A stretch of DNA of 64,000 nt. Origin: Bradyrhizobium viridifuturi. GTDB lineage: Bacteria; Pseudomonadota; Alphaproteobacteria; Rhizobiales; Xanthobacteraceae. Every line of letters begins with the position of its first letter. Positions within the stretch are counted from its first letter, which is position 1. Shown here one piece after another: positions 44,018 through 53,781 of the stretch. The notes beneath the pieces are model-generated. The model did no database searches. It was not told the origin of the DNA and saw only the letters and a program-made list of their open reading frames with translations. The position numbers and the translations under genes are program-made. The DNA lies in the NCBI RefSeq assembly GCF_001238275.1, contig NZ_LGTB01000018.1:1-64000 (forward strand), given 5' to 3'.

Positions 44018-44980
44018 ATGAAGTTCAGCCGTCAAACAACGCTTCGGTCGCAAGCCACCGTGACTGGCGTAGGCGTTCATTCCGGTCTTCCTGTTAGTCT
44101 CACGCTGGGACCTGCACCTGTTGATGCGGGTTTTATTTTTGTCCGCACCGGTCTCGATGGTGCTGACCGCGAAGTCACCGCCACCGCTGATGCCGTGATC
44201 GCAACCGAATTCGCGACGGTGCTCGGTGACCGCGAAGGGCCGCTGGTTTCGACCGCGGAACATGTTCTCGCCGCGCTGCGCGGGATGGGCGTCGACAACG
44301 CCACGATCGAAATTGACGGATCGGAAGTGCCGATCATGGACGGCAGCGCTGCGGCGTTCGTCGCAGCCATCGACCAGGCCGGCATTGTGACCCAGCCCGC
44401 CGTCCGCCGTTTCATCCAGGTGCTGAAGCCGGTGCAGGTCAAGATCGGCGATGCGATGGGCGAGCTTCGTCCGTTCGCCGGCGGGTTCCGCGCCGAGGTC
44501 GAGATCGACTTCGCCAACCAGGTGATCGGCCACCAGACCTTCTCCTTCGACCTTTCGCCGGAAGGCTTCCGCCGCGACGTCGCGCGCGCCCGGACCTTCG
44601 GCTGCATGAATGACGTGGCGCGGCTGTGGGGCGCTGGCTTCGCGCTCGGCGCCAGCTTCGACAACACCGTGGTGTTCGACGAAGCCCGCCTGCTCAACGT
44701 CGAAGGCCTGCGCTACGCCAACGAGTGCGCCCGCCACAAGGTGCTCGACGTGATCGGTGATCTCGCGCTGGCCGGCCTGCCGCTGCTCGGTAGCTACCGC
44801 TCGGTGCGCGGCGGCCACAAGCTCAACAACGCGGTGCTGAAGGCGCTGCTCGCCGACCGTAGCGCCTGGCGCGTGGTCGAATCGGAGACGGCCCGGCGGC
44901 CGGTCCGCGGTCATGTCGAAGCCGGTGCGGGCACCGTGGGTGGCCTCGTCGCCCCGGCCTACGGTCCGGACGTGTCCTGA
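44018..44980 (+). CDS. lpxC: UDP-3-O-acyl-N-acetylglucosamine deacetylase
   Basis: A 320-residue zinc deacetylase with the metal ligands in place: H82 (STAEHVLAAL), H240 and D244 (HKVLDVIGD), plus catalytic H267 (GGHKLNN). It starts QTTLRSQATVTGVGVHSG and has RARTFGCMNDV. It performs the committed step of lipid A synthesis, so the organism makes LPS. The C-terminus is longer than in E. coli, with a Gly/Ala-rich tail. The usual alphaproteobacterial place after ftsZ is kept. Confidence 0.95.
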   Translation: MKFSRQTTLRSQATVTGVGVHSGLPVSLTLGPAPVDAGFIFVRTGLDGADREVTATADAVIATEFATVLGDREGPLVSTAEHVLAALRGMGVDNATIEIDGSEVPIMDGSAAAFVAAIDQAGIVTQPAVRRFIQVLKPVQVKIGDAMGELRPFAGGFRAEVEIDFANQVIGHQTFSFDLSPEGFRRDVARARTFGCMNDVARLWGAGFALGASFDNTVVFDEARLLNVEGLRYANECARHKVLDVIGDLALAGLPLLGSYRSVRGGHKLNNAVLKALLADRSAWRVVESETARRPVRGHVEAGAGTVGGLVAPAYGPDVS

Positions 44981-45225
44981 TCGCCGCAGGCGGTCAGCCC
45001 CAATTTCCGTAATAACCACAGCAGGCTGTGCGCTTCGCCGGGTCGCCTTATTCCCGGCGGATTGGCTCCGTATTCGGTTGGTCCACGGTCATTTTTCGGT
45101 TAAACAGGCCCGCGGTTGCCTTGATCCGGCGCCAACGGCACGAGAGATATTGCATCCATGATCGCGGTTCATGGGTGGAGTGGGGTCTCCGTTAACCGCA
45201 TCAAAGGCGTCAGGTTTTACAATTC

Positions 45226-46134
45226 ATGTCGGCAATGCGTATGGCGCTCGAACCACGCTCCTCTTCTGACGTCTCCGGCCTGACCAAGGCCGCGCGCACG
45301 CTGCGTTTTGCGGCGGGCCTGATCGTGCTCGCACTGCCGCTCTCAGGCTGCGGCACCGGCGCGCTGTGGGACAAGTTCATGTCCAAGGACGATACGTTCG
45401 TCGATGAGCCCGCGGACAAGCTCTACAATGAGGGCTTGTATATGATGAACGAGAAGAAGGACCTGAAGGCCGCCTCGAAGAAGTTCGAGGAAGTCGACCG
45501 TCAGCACCCCTATTCGGACTGGGCGCGCAAGTCGCTGCTGATGTCGGCCTATTCGTATTATCAAGCCGGCGACTACGACAGCTGCATCGGCTCCGCCACC
45601 CGCTACGTCACGCTGCATCCCGGCAGCCCGGACGCTGCCTACGCCCAGTACCTGATCGCGGCATCGCATTTCGACCAGATCCCGGACATCTCGCGCGACC
45701 AGGGTCGGACCGAGAAGGCGATCGCGGCGCTCGAAGAGGTGGTGCGGAAATATCCGACCTCGGAATACGCCACTCAGGCCAAGAACAAGATCCAGGCGGC
45801 GCGCGACCAGCTCGCCGGCAAGGAAATGGCGGTCGGTCGCTACTACATCGAGAAGCGCGACTTCACCGCCGCGATCAATCGCTTCAAGACCGTGGTCACG
45901 CAGTACCAGACCACCCGCCACGTCGAAGAGGCGCTCTACCGGCTCACCGAGGCCTATATGGCGATCGGCATCGTCGGCGAGGCGCAGACCGCAGCCGCGG
46001 TGCTCGGCCACAATTTTCCGGACAGCCGCTGGTACAAGGACGCGTATAATCTAGTAAAGTCCGGCGGTCTCGAGCCGAGCGAGAATCAGGGATCCTGGAT
46101 CAGCAGGACCTTCAAGAAGATAGGTCTCGGCTAG
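45226..46134 (+). CDS. bamD: Outer-membrane assembly lipoprotein BamD (YfiO/ComL)
   Basis: A 302-residue lipoprotein. The signal segment LIVLALPLSGC puts the lipidated Cys at 42. Five TPR-like repeats follow (YNEGLYMMNEKKDLKAASKK, DWARKSLLMSAYSYYQAGDY, PDAAYAQYLIAASHFDQIPD and so on). It is part of the BAM complex that inserts beta-barrel proteins. The 245-bp upstream gap holds no gene. recN follows 13 nt downstream and is likely co-transcribed. Confidence 0.93.
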   Translation: MSAMRMALEPRSSSDVSGLTKAARTLRFAAGLIVLALPLSGCGTGALWDKFMSKDDTFVDEPADKLYNEGLYMMNEKKDLKAASKKFEEVDRQHPYSDWARKSLLMSAYSYYQAGDYDSCIGSATRYVTLHPGSPDAAYAQYLIAASHFDQIPDISRDQGRTEKAIAALEEVVRKYPTSEYATQAKNKIQAARDQLAGKEMAVGRYYIEKRDFTAAINRFKTVVTQYQTTRHVEEALYRLTEAYMAIGIVGEAQTAAAVLGHNFPDSRWYKDAYNLVKSGGLEPSENQGSWISRTFKKIGLG

Positions 46135-46147
46135 GAATTGTCCTCGC

Positions 46148-47818
46148 ATGCTGGCCCGTCTGTCGATCCGTGACATCGTCCTGATCGAACGGCTTGATAT
46201 CGAATTTTCCCGTGGCCTTGCGGTGCTGACCGGCGAAACCGGCGCCGGCAAATCGATCCTGCTCGATGCCTTTGCGCTGGCGCTCGGCGGCCGCGGCGAT
46301 GCTGGCCTCGTGCGCCATGGCGCCGAGCAGGGGCAGGTCACCGCGATGTTCGATGTCCCGAAGGGGCATCCGGCGGCGAGGATCCTCGCCGAGAACGGCC
46401 TCGACGACACCGGAGAGATGATCCTGCGCCGGGTGCAACTCGCCGACGGGCGAACCCGCGCCTTCATCAACGATCAGGCGATCAGCGTGCAGACCCTGAA
46501 GGCGGTCGGCGCGGTCCTGGTCGAGATCCATGGCCAGCACGACGAGCGCGCGCTGGTCGATGCCTCCACCCATCGCCAGCTGCTCGACGCCTTCGCCGGC
46601 CACGAGAAGGACGTCGTGGCGCTGGGAGCGCTGTGGGAAATCAGGCGGACCGCCGGCACCGCGCTCGACGAGCACCGCGCCGGCATGGAGCGCGCCGCGC
46701 GCGAGGCCGATTATCTGCGTCACGCCTCCCAGGAACTGAAGGCGTTGGCGCCGAAGGAGGGCGAGGAGACCGAGCTCGCCAACCGCCGCACCACCATGAT
46801 GCAGGGCGAGAAGGTCGCGACCGATCTGCGCGAGGCGCAGGAGGCGATCGGCGGCCCGCATTCGCCGGTGTCGGCGCTGTCGGCCGCGGTGCGCCGGCTG
46901 GAGCGGCGCGCCGCCAATGCGCCCGGACTGATCGAGCCGGCCGTGAAAGCAATCGACATCGCGATCAATGCGCTGGAGGAAGCCGATCAGCATCTGCATG
47001 CAGCACTGGCGGCGACCGATTTCGATCCCGCCGAGCTCGAGCGGATCGAGGAGCGGCTGTTCGCGCTGCGCGCCGCTTCGCGCAAATACTCGACGCCGGT
47101 GGATTTGCTGGCCGCGTTGGCGGCGCAATACGCCGGCGACGTTGCGCTGATCGATGCCGGCGCCGACCAGCTGAAGAAGCTGGAGGCGGCCGCCGCCGAA
47201 GCCGACAAGCGCTATGCTGCTGCGGCCGCAAAACTGTCGGCGGCGCGCAGCAAGGCCGCCGAGAAGCTCAACAAGGCGGTCAATGCCGAGCTCGCGCCGC
47301 TCAAGCTTGAGCGCGCGAAATTCATGACCCAGGTCGAGGCCAATGCCGCCGCGCCTGGGCCCGAGGGTATCGACCGCGTCGAGTTCTGGGTCCAGACCAA
47401 TCCGGGCACCAAGCCGGGGCCGATGATGAAGGTCGCCTCCGGCGGCGAGTTGTCGCGCTTCCTGCTGGCGCTGAAGGTCGTGCTGGCCGATCGCGGCTCG
47501 GCCCCGACCCTGGTGTTCGACGAAATCGACACCGGCGTCGGCGGCGCGGTCGCGGACGCGATCGGCTCGCGGCTGGCGCGCCTCGCCGGCAAGGTGCAGG
47601 TGATGGCGGTGACCCATGCGCCGCAGGTCGCGGCCCGCGCCAGCCAGCATCTGTTGATCTCCAAGGACGCGCTCGACAAGGGCAAGCGGGTCGCCACCCG
47701 CGTCAACGCGCTCGCCGCCGACCATCGCCGCGAGGAGATCGCGCGCATGCTGGCCGGCGCCGAGATCACCGCCGAGGCAAGGGCCGCCGCGGAACGGCTG
47801 CTCCGGGCGGCGAGTTAG
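46148..47818 (+). CDS. recN: DNA repair protein RecN
   Basis: A 556-residue SMC-like ATPase. Walker A GETGAGKS is at 29-36, a long central coiled-coil spans about 150-390, the ABC-type signature is ASGGELSRFLLALKV, and Walker B is LVFDEIDTGVGG. The length is normal. It acts in double-strand-break repair with RecA. The start at 46148 (MLARLSIRDIVLIERLDIEF) is the family start. Confidence 0.95.
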   Translation: MLARLSIRDIVLIERLDIEFSRGLAVLTGETGAGKSILLDAFALALGGRGDAGLVRHGAEQGQVTAMFDVPKGHPAARILAENGLDDTGEMILRRVQLADGRTRAFINDQAISVQTLKAVGAVLVEIHGQHDERALVDASTHRQLLDAFAGHEKDVVALGALWEIRRTAGTALDEHRAGMERAAREADYLRHASQELKALAPKEGEETELANRRTTMMQGEKVATDLREAQEAIGGPHSPVSALSAAVRRLERRAANAPGLIEPAVKAIDIAINALEEADQHLHAALAATDFDPAELERIEERLFALRAASRKYSTPVDLLAALAAQYAGDVALIDAGADQLKKLEAAAAEADKRYAAAAAKLSAARSKAAEKLNKAVNAELAPLKLERAKFMTQVEANAAAPGPEGIDRVEFWVQTNPGTKPGPMMKVASGGELSRFLLALKVVLADRGSAPTLVFDEIDTGVGGAVADAIGSRLARLAGKVQVMAVTHAPQVAARASQHLLISKDALDKGKRVATRVNALAADHRREEIARMLAGAEITAEARAAAERLLRAAS

Positions 47819-47825
47819 TTCGCCG

Positions 47826-49973
47826 ATGGCCACCAAAGCGAAGAAGGCGCCGGTCAACGTCGAGAAGCTCACCAAGGCCCAGGCCAAGGTCGAGTTGATG
47901 CGGCTTGCGCTCGAGCTCGAAGGCCACGACAAGCGCTATTACCAGGACGACGCGCCCAGCGTCACCGATGCCGAGTACGACGCGCTGCGGCAGCGTTACA
48001 ACGCGATCGAGAAGCGCTTTCCTGAATTCGTCACCGCGGAATCGCCGTCGCAGAAGGTCGGCGCCGCGCCATCGGGGCGCTTCAAAAAGGTCCGCCATTC
48101 CGTCCCGATGCTGTCGCTCGACAACGCGTTTGCGGAAGCCGACGTGGTCGACTTCGTTGGACGCATTACGCGTTTCCTGAAGCTGCCGGACGACAAGATC
48201 GATTTCTCCGCCGAGCCGAAGATCGACGGCCTCTCGATGTCGCTGCGCTACGAGGGCGGCGAGCTCATCACCGCGGCCACCCGCGGCGACGGCGCCGAGG
48301 GCGAGGACGTTACCGCCAACATTCGTACGCTCGAGGACGTGCCGCAGAAGCTCAAGGGCCGCAATGTGCCCGAGATCTGCGAGGTGCGTGGCGAAGTCTA
48401 CATGACCAAGAAGGCGTTCCTGGCGCTCAACGAGCGGCAGAAAGCCGCCGGCGACACTATCTTCGCCAATCCGCGCAATTCGGCGGCCGGCTCGTTGCGA
48501 CAGAAGGATCCAACCATCACCGCCTCGCGTCCGCTCGGGTTCTTCGCCTATGCCTGGGGCGAGATGAGCGCGATGCCGGAGGATACCCAGACCGGCATGA
48601 TCCAGTGGTTCGAGCGGTGTGGCTTCAAGACGAATCCGCTGACCAAACTGTGCCACTCGGTCGAGCAACTGATCGCATTCCATCGCAAGATCGAGGAGCA
48701 GCGCGCCGAGCTCGACTACGACATCGACGGCGTCGTCTACAAGGTCGATCGCATCGACTGGCAGGAGCGGCTCGGCTTCGTGTCACGCACGCCGCGCTGG
48801 GCGATCGCGCACAAATTCCCGGCCGAGCGCGCCATGACCGTCTTGCGCGATATCGAGATTCAGGTCGGGCGCACCGGCTCGTTCACGCCGGTCGGCAAGC
48901 TCGAGCCGGTCGGGGTCGGCGGCGTGATCGTGCAGAACGTAACGCTGCACAACGAGGATTACATCAAGGGCATCGGCAACAAGGGCGAGGTGCTGCGCGA
49001 GGGGCGCGACATCCGGATCGGCGATACCGTGGTGATCCAGCGGGCCGGCGACGTGATCCCGCAGGTCGTTGACGTCGTGATCGACAAGCGGCCGAAGAGC
49101 GCCAAGGAATTCCACTTCCCGAAGAAGTGCCCGTGCCCGCTGCACACCGACGTGGTGCGCGAGGAGACCGCGACCGGCGAGGAGGGCTCGCGGCTGCGCT
49201 GCAGCGGCGAGTTCGCCTGTCCGTTCCAGAAGGTCGAGCACCTCATTCTGTTCGTGTCGCGCCGCGCCTTCGACATCGACGGCCTGGGAGTGAAGCAGCT
49301 GCAATATTTCTTCGACGAAGGCTGGGTCAAGGAGCCCGCCGACATCTTCACGCTGCCGAAGCGCAACGCCAAGCTGAAGCTCGAGGACATCGAAGGCTAT
49401 GGCGAGACCTCGGTGCGCAATCTGTTCGCCGCGATCGACAGCCGCCGCCGAATCGGGCTGGAGCGCTTCGTCTATGCGCTCGGCATGCGTCATGTCGGCG
49501 AGACCACCGCGCTGGCGCTGGCGCGCGGCTACGGCTCGTGGGACGCATTCCACGAGGCCTGCCTGAAGGTCGCCAAGGGCGACGAGGAAGCGATCGCCGA
49601 GATGGACGCGCTCGACCAGATCGGCGACACCGTGATCAAGAGCATCGCGGATTATTTCGGTGAGAGCCACAATCGCGGCATCGTCGAACGGCTGACCGGG
49701 GAACTCGACGAGATCATCGACGCCGAGAAGCCGAAGAGCAATTCGGCGGTGGCGGGCAAGACCGTGGTGTTCACCGGCTCGCTGGAAAAGATGACGCGCG
49801 ATGAGGCCAAGGCGACGGCCGAGCGGCTTGGCGCGAAGGCGACCGGTTCGGTGTCGAAGAAGACCGACTATGTCGTCGCGGGACCGGGCGCCGGCTCGAA
49901 GCTTGCCGAAGCCCAGAAGCACGGCGTCACCGTGCTGACCGAAGACGAGTGGCTGAAGCTGATCGGAGAGTAA
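47826..49973 (+). CDS. ligA: NAD-dependent DNA ligase LigA
   Basis: A 715-residue protein. The Ia NAD-binding domain (YYQDDAPSVTDAEYDAL), adenylated K132 in PKIDGLSMSLRYEGG, OB fold, a zinc finger with CPCPLHTD and CSGEFACPFQ, helix-hairpin-helix repeats and a C-terminal BRCT domain (GKTVVFTGSLEKMTRDEAKA) occur in order. It seals nicks during replication and repair. It starts 8 nt after recN. Confidence 0.96.
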   Translation: MATKAKKAPVNVEKLTKAQAKVELMRLALELEGHDKRYYQDDAPSVTDAEYDALRQRYNAIEKRFPEFVTAESPSQKVGAAPSGRFKKVRHSVPMLSLDNAFAEADVVDFVGRITRFLKLPDDKIDFSAEPKIDGLSMSLRYEGGELITAATRGDGAEGEDVTANIRTLEDVPQKLKGRNVPEICEVRGEVYMTKKAFLALNERQKAAGDTIFANPRNSAAGSLRQKDPTITASRPLGFFAYAWGEMSAMPEDTQTGMIQWFERCGFKTNPLTKLCHSVEQLIAFHRKIEEQRAELDYDIDGVVYKVDRIDWQERLGFVSRTPRWAIAHKFPAERAMTVLRDIEIQVGRTGSFTPVGKLEPVGVGGVIVQNVTLHNEDYIKGIGNKGEVLREGRDIRIGDTVVIQRAGDVIPQVVDVVIDKRPKSAKEFHFPKKCPCPLHTDVVREETATGEEGSRLRCSGEFACPFQKVEHLILFVSRRAFDIDGLGVKQLQYFFDEGWVKEPADIFTLPKRNAKLKLEDIEGYGETSVRNLFAAIDSRRRIGLERFVYALGMRHVGETTALALARGYGSWDAFHEACLKVAKGDEEAIAEMDALDQIGDTVIKSIADYFGESHNRGIVERLTGELDEIIDAEKPKSNSAVAGKTVVFTGSLEKMTRDEAKATAERLGAKATGSVSKKTDYVVAGPGAGSKLAEAQKHGVTVLTEDEWLKLIGE

Positions 49974-49990
49974 GGCGCGGCGCCGCGCCT
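49973..49990. terminator. 18-nt perfect palindrome shared by two stop codons
   Basis: AGGCGCGGCGCCGCGCCT runs from the last base of the ligA stop (TAA, 49971-49973) to the first base of the complement of the opposite gene's stop (TCA, 49990-49992). It can act as a compact bidirectional terminator hairpin for the two convergent genes. Confidence 0.55.
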
Positions 49991-51282
49991 CACATCATGC
50001 CCTGCTCATCCTCCTCCGCCTGCGCGATCAACTGTTCGCTCACGACCACATTCCGCCTCGGCACGATGAAGATCATGGTGCAGGCGCAGGCGATCGAGAT
50101 TGCGAAGATTGCCGAGGTCAGCGGCAGCGTGGTGGTGGAGTGGCCGCCGAGATAGGCGCCGAATTGCGAGATCAGTGAGCCGATACCCTGTTGCAGGAAG
50201 CCCATCGCGCCTGAAGCAGTGCCGGCGGCCTCGGGGCGAATGCTGATGGCGCCGGCGGCGGAGTTCGCCATGACAAAGGCATTGGCGACCATCACGATCA
50301 TCTGGGTGCCGAACAGCCAGAGCGGGGCCTGGTTCAGCCCGGCGAAACTCCAGATCAGGTTGAGCAGGCTGCCGCCGAGCTGCAGCGCGAGGCCGAACCA
50401 GATCAGCTTTTCGAGGGAATGCCGCGGCGCGAAGCGCACGCACAGCAGATTGCCGATGAAGTAGCCGAACCCCGTCATCGCGAACCACGCGCCATACTCG
50501 GCGCTGCTGCGGCCCATCTGGGTCACCACGATATAGGGGCCGCCGCCGGCGAAGGCGAAGATGATCTGGGAGGCCAGCACCTGGCACAAGAGATAGCCGA
50601 CGAAGGCGCGGCTTCGCATCAACTTGCCGAGGTCGCCGCGGAAGCTGGAGCTGTCGGTGCGGTCGCGGCGGGTTTCGGGCAGCGCCAGCGCGATGAAGAT
50701 CGTGGTGATCAGCGACGCCGCGGTGATGAAATAGAGGATCGCGCGCCAGCCGAACGTGGTCTCCAGCAGGCCGCCGGTCAGCGGGCTCACCATCTGCGCG
50801 ATCATCAGCGCGGCCACGACCAGGCTGATCATGGCGCCGACCCGCTCGCGCGGATAGAGGTCGCGGATGATGGCGCGGCTGATCACCATGCCGCTGGCGC
50901 CGCCGAGCGCCTGGAAGAAGCGCGCGGCGATCAGCTGCGGCAGGGTCTCGGCGAAGTCAGAGCCGATGCCTGCAACGACCATCAGGCCGAGGCCCGCGAG
51001 CAGCACCGGGCGGCGGCCGAACTTGTCGGACAGCGGTCCCATGATGAGCTGCGACAGCGCGATGCCGACCATGTAGAGCGACACGGTCATCTGCGCGATC
51101 GAGATGTCGCGGCCGAAATCGGTCGCCAGCACCGGCAGCGCCGGGACCAGCATGTAGAGCGAGATCGGCGCAACGCCCGTCATCACGACGAGCATCAGCA
51201 GCATGATCCTCGATGTCGCGATGTTGTTGTCTTTGGTGTTGTCTTGGGCCGCGCCGGGCGGCTTGCCCATCACGCCGTGCAT
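49990..51282 (-). CDS. MFS transporter, Bcr/CflA-type drug exporter
   Basis: A 430-residue protein with 12 membrane helices. Motif A GPLSDKFGRRPVLL lies after helix 2, and motif C-like PLTGGLLETTFGWRAI in helix 5 marks a drug:proton antiporter of the DHA1 Bcr/CflA group (cf. LYMLVPALPVLATDFGRDIS in helix 1). Convergent with ligA. Its substrate is unknown. The N-terminal ~20 residues (MHGVMGKPPGAAQDN) are hydrophilic, and a slightly later start is possible. Confidence 0.88.
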   Translation of the reverse strand: MHGVMGKPPGAAQDNTKDNNIATSRIMLLMLVVMTGVAPISLYMLVPALPVLATDFGRDISIAQMTVSLYMVGIALSQLIMGPLSDKFGRRPVLLAGLGLMVVAGIGSDFAETLPQLIAARFFQALGGASGMVISRAIIRDLYPRERVGAMISLVVAALMIAQMVSPLTGGLLETTFGWRAILYFITAASLITTIFIALALPETRRDRTDSSSFRGDLGKLMRSRAFVGYLLCQVLASQIIFAFAGGGPYIVVTQMGRSSAEYGAWFAMTGFGYFIGNLLCVRFAPRHSLEKLIWFGLALQLGGSLLNLIWSFAGLNQAPLWLFGTQMIVMVANAFVMANSAAGAISIRPEAAGTASGAMGFLQQGIGSLISQFGAYLGGHSTTTLPLTSAIFAISIACACTMIFIVPRRNVVVSEQLIAQAEEDEQGMM

Positions 51283-51412
51283 TCAGGTCCGATCCAGCAT
51301 TGTGTAAAGACTGTAGCGCGCTCCCTCGCGTGGAATACGGGAGTTTCGGCATACGCCCATGCGGTTCGGGAAGAGGCGGCGGTTATGTTTCGCCTCGCGC
51401 AATAACCTCACC

Positions 51413-51532
51413 GTCGTCCCGGCGAAAGCCGGGACCATAACCACAGGCGCGCATCGTTGAAGCGCGCTGTGGCCCAGCGTCATGCAACAGCAGACCGTGG
51501 TGGCCATGGGTCCCGGCCTTCGCCGGGACGAC
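51413..51532. repeat. 120-nt palindromic element, second copy
   Basis: The ends GTCGTCCCGGCGAAAGCCGG (51413) and GGTCCCGGCCTTCGCCGGGA (51509-51528) are inverted relatives. The interior, read on the minus strand, has CTGTTGCATGACGCTGGG, close to TTGTTGCGCGACGCTGGG in the copy at 32202-32321. Both copies are 120 nt and lie in opposite orientation. It is in the gap between the MFS gene and pepP. Confidence 0.75.
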
Positions 51533-51558
51533 GTCGAGTGTGTGGATACAGCGTGCCG

Positions 51559-53387
51559 CTACTTCAGCGCCGCCGTGGCCTCGTCGAGCCACAGCTTGGT
51601 GGCATTGTCGTCGAGGTGCGGGCGCACCGTGCGCGCGACGCGGGCATGGTAGTCGTTGAGCCAGGTCAGTTCGGCCTCGCTCAGCATGCTCACGTCGATC
51701 AGGCGGCGATCGATCGGCGCCAGGGTCAGCGTCTCGAACGCGTTGACCGGCTTCTCGGCGCCGGCAATGTCGGTGCCGATCACGAGCTCGAGGTTCTCGA
51801 TCCGGATGCCGTAGCGTCGGTCTTGTAGTAGCCGGGCTCGTTGGACAGGATCATGCCGCGCTTCAGTGGTGTGGTGCCGAGCTTGGAAATGCGCGCCGGC
51901 CCTTCATGGACGCTGAGATAGCTGCCGACGCCGTGGCCGGTGCCGTGCTCGAAATCGATCCCGGCCTGCCAGAGATATTGCCGCGCGAAGCTGTCGAGCT
52001 GCGCGCCGGTGGTGCCGTCGGGGAAGATCGCGCGGGCGATCGCGATATGGCCGCGCAGTACGCGGGTGAAGCGGTCGCGCATCTCGTCGGTCGGCTTGCC
52101 GATCGCGATGGTGCGGGTGACGTCGGTGGTGCCGTCTTCATATTGCGCGCCGGAATCGATCAACAGGAGGTCGCCGGGCGCGATCCGGCGGTTGCTCTTG
52201 CGTGTCACGCGGTAATGCACGATGGCGCCGTTCGGCCCGGTGCCGGCGATGGTCGGGAACGAAACGTCCTTCAGCGCGCCGGTCTGGCGGCGGAACGTCT
52301 CCAGCGCTTCGACGGTGTCGATCTCGGTGAGGTGGCCGGAGGGCGCCTCGCGGTCGATCCAGGCGAGGAAGCGCGTCAGCGCCACCGCGTCGCGCTGATG
52401 CGCGGTGCGGGTGCCCTCGATCTCGGTGAGGTTCTTGACCGCCTTGAGCAGGCTGACCGGATCGTTGCCGCGCACCGGCTTGCCGCCGGCGCCGGCGATC
52501 AGGCGGCTGAGGGCGTCCGCCGCGGTCGCACTATCCAGCGCAATCGAGGCGCCGCGCTTGGCGAGCTCGGTGAGCTTGGCGGTCAGCGCCGCCGGTTCCT
52601 CGACATCGGCGGATTGCTCGAGATGGTCGCGCGCAGAGTTGGACAGCTTGCGGTGATCGATGAACACCAGCGGCCGGCCTTCCTTCGGCACCAGCGCGTA
52701 GGACAGCGGCAGCGGCGTATGCGAGACGTCGGCGCCGCGGATGTTGAAGGTCCAGGCCACCGCGTGGCTGTCGGAGAGCACCAGCGCATCGACGCCGAGC
52801 TTGTTGATCTCGAGCCGGACGCGCTTCAGCTTCTCGGCCTCGATCTCGCCGGAGAATTGCGTGCCATGGATGGCGACCGGACCGAGCGGCGGTGTCGGCC
52901 GCTCGTGCCAGATCGTATCGATCGGGTTGCCGTCGACTGCGACCAGTTCGGCGCCGGCCTTGGTGCAGGCCGCGGCCAGCCGTTCGGCTGCCGCAAAAGT
53001 GTGCAGCCATGGGTCAAATCCTAGGCGGTCGCCGGCTGCCAGGTGCCGGGTCAGCCAGTGCTCCGGCGGCGGCTCGACCAGCGGCTCGACCTGCCAGGCC
53101 TTGGCGTCGACCTGCTTGCCGGCCTGCAACGTGTAGCGCCCGTCGACGAACAGGGCGGCTTCCTTGGCGAGCACGATCGCCAGCCCGGCCGATCCGGTGA
53201 AGCCGGTCAGCCAGGCAAGCCGCTCCTCGGACGCCGCAACATATTCATTCTGCTGCTGGTCGGCGCGCGGGACCACAAACCCGGTCAGCTTGCGCCGCGC
53301 CAGTTCCTCGCGCAGCGCGCTCAGCCGTGCAGTCAGCGCCACGCCGCCTTCGGGTTCTTCGAACGTCTGGAAATGGGCTTCGAGCAT
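51559..53387 (-). CDS. pepP: Xaa-Pro aminopeptidase (M24B), one frameshift near 51814
   Basis: ATG 53387 (MLEAHFQTFEEPEGGVALTA) is chosen. Two creatinase-like N-terminal domains precede an M24 pita-bread domain with metal ligands D and D (LLLIDSGAQY...GTTDVTR), H in FEHGTGHGVG and E in LSNEPGYY. The frame then breaks after KTDA. Adding one base (GACGCCTACGGC for GACGCTACGGC) gives YGIRIENLEL, which supplies the last Glu ligand, and continues to the stop at 51559, 609 residues in all. It removes N-terminal residues before proline. As printed, the protein would lose a metal ligand. Confidence 0.9.
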
Positions 53388-53577
53388 CGCTGTCGCACTC
53401 TCTGTCGGATGCAGCATGAGCTTCGCGCAAGCGCAGTCAAGCTGACCATATTTTGGCATAACTTATGCTTGAATCATGGCATAGTAGAACTGACCGGACG
53501 ATGTCCACTGCACGTCGATGGTCAAGCGTACGGGGGGTGTCCAGGAGTGTCTCAACTCAACGGTGAGGAGATGCACG

Positions 53578-53763
53578 ATGCCTGCATTCACGTTTGAGAA
53601 GATCTCGCCGCCGGTCCGCCGTGGCCCGATCGCGCCGATCGAGCAGAAGCAACGTGGCGTCATCGTCCAGATGCTCGACCGCTTTGTCGAGGCACGTGCG
53701 CGGCGCGCAGCCGGTCAGGACAAGGTCGAGACCGACGGCCGCGATTCCACAGCGCCGAAATAA
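53578..53763 (+). CDS. Small conserved-type hypothetical protein (61 aa)
   Basis: ATG 53578 follows GAGGAG by 8 nt. The 61-residue hydrophilic protein starts MPAFTFEKISPPVRRGPIAP, continues KQRGVIVQMLDRFVEARARR and ends in a charged tail. It has no signal peptide or membrane segment. It lies alone between two minus-strand genes, with its own putative promoter region (about 190 bp). Function unknown. Confidence 0.6.
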   Translation: MPAFTFEKISPPVRRGPIAPIEQKQRGVIVQMLDRFVEARARRAAGQDKVETDGRDSTAPK

Positions 53764-53781
53764 CCAACCCGCAGATCGCGT

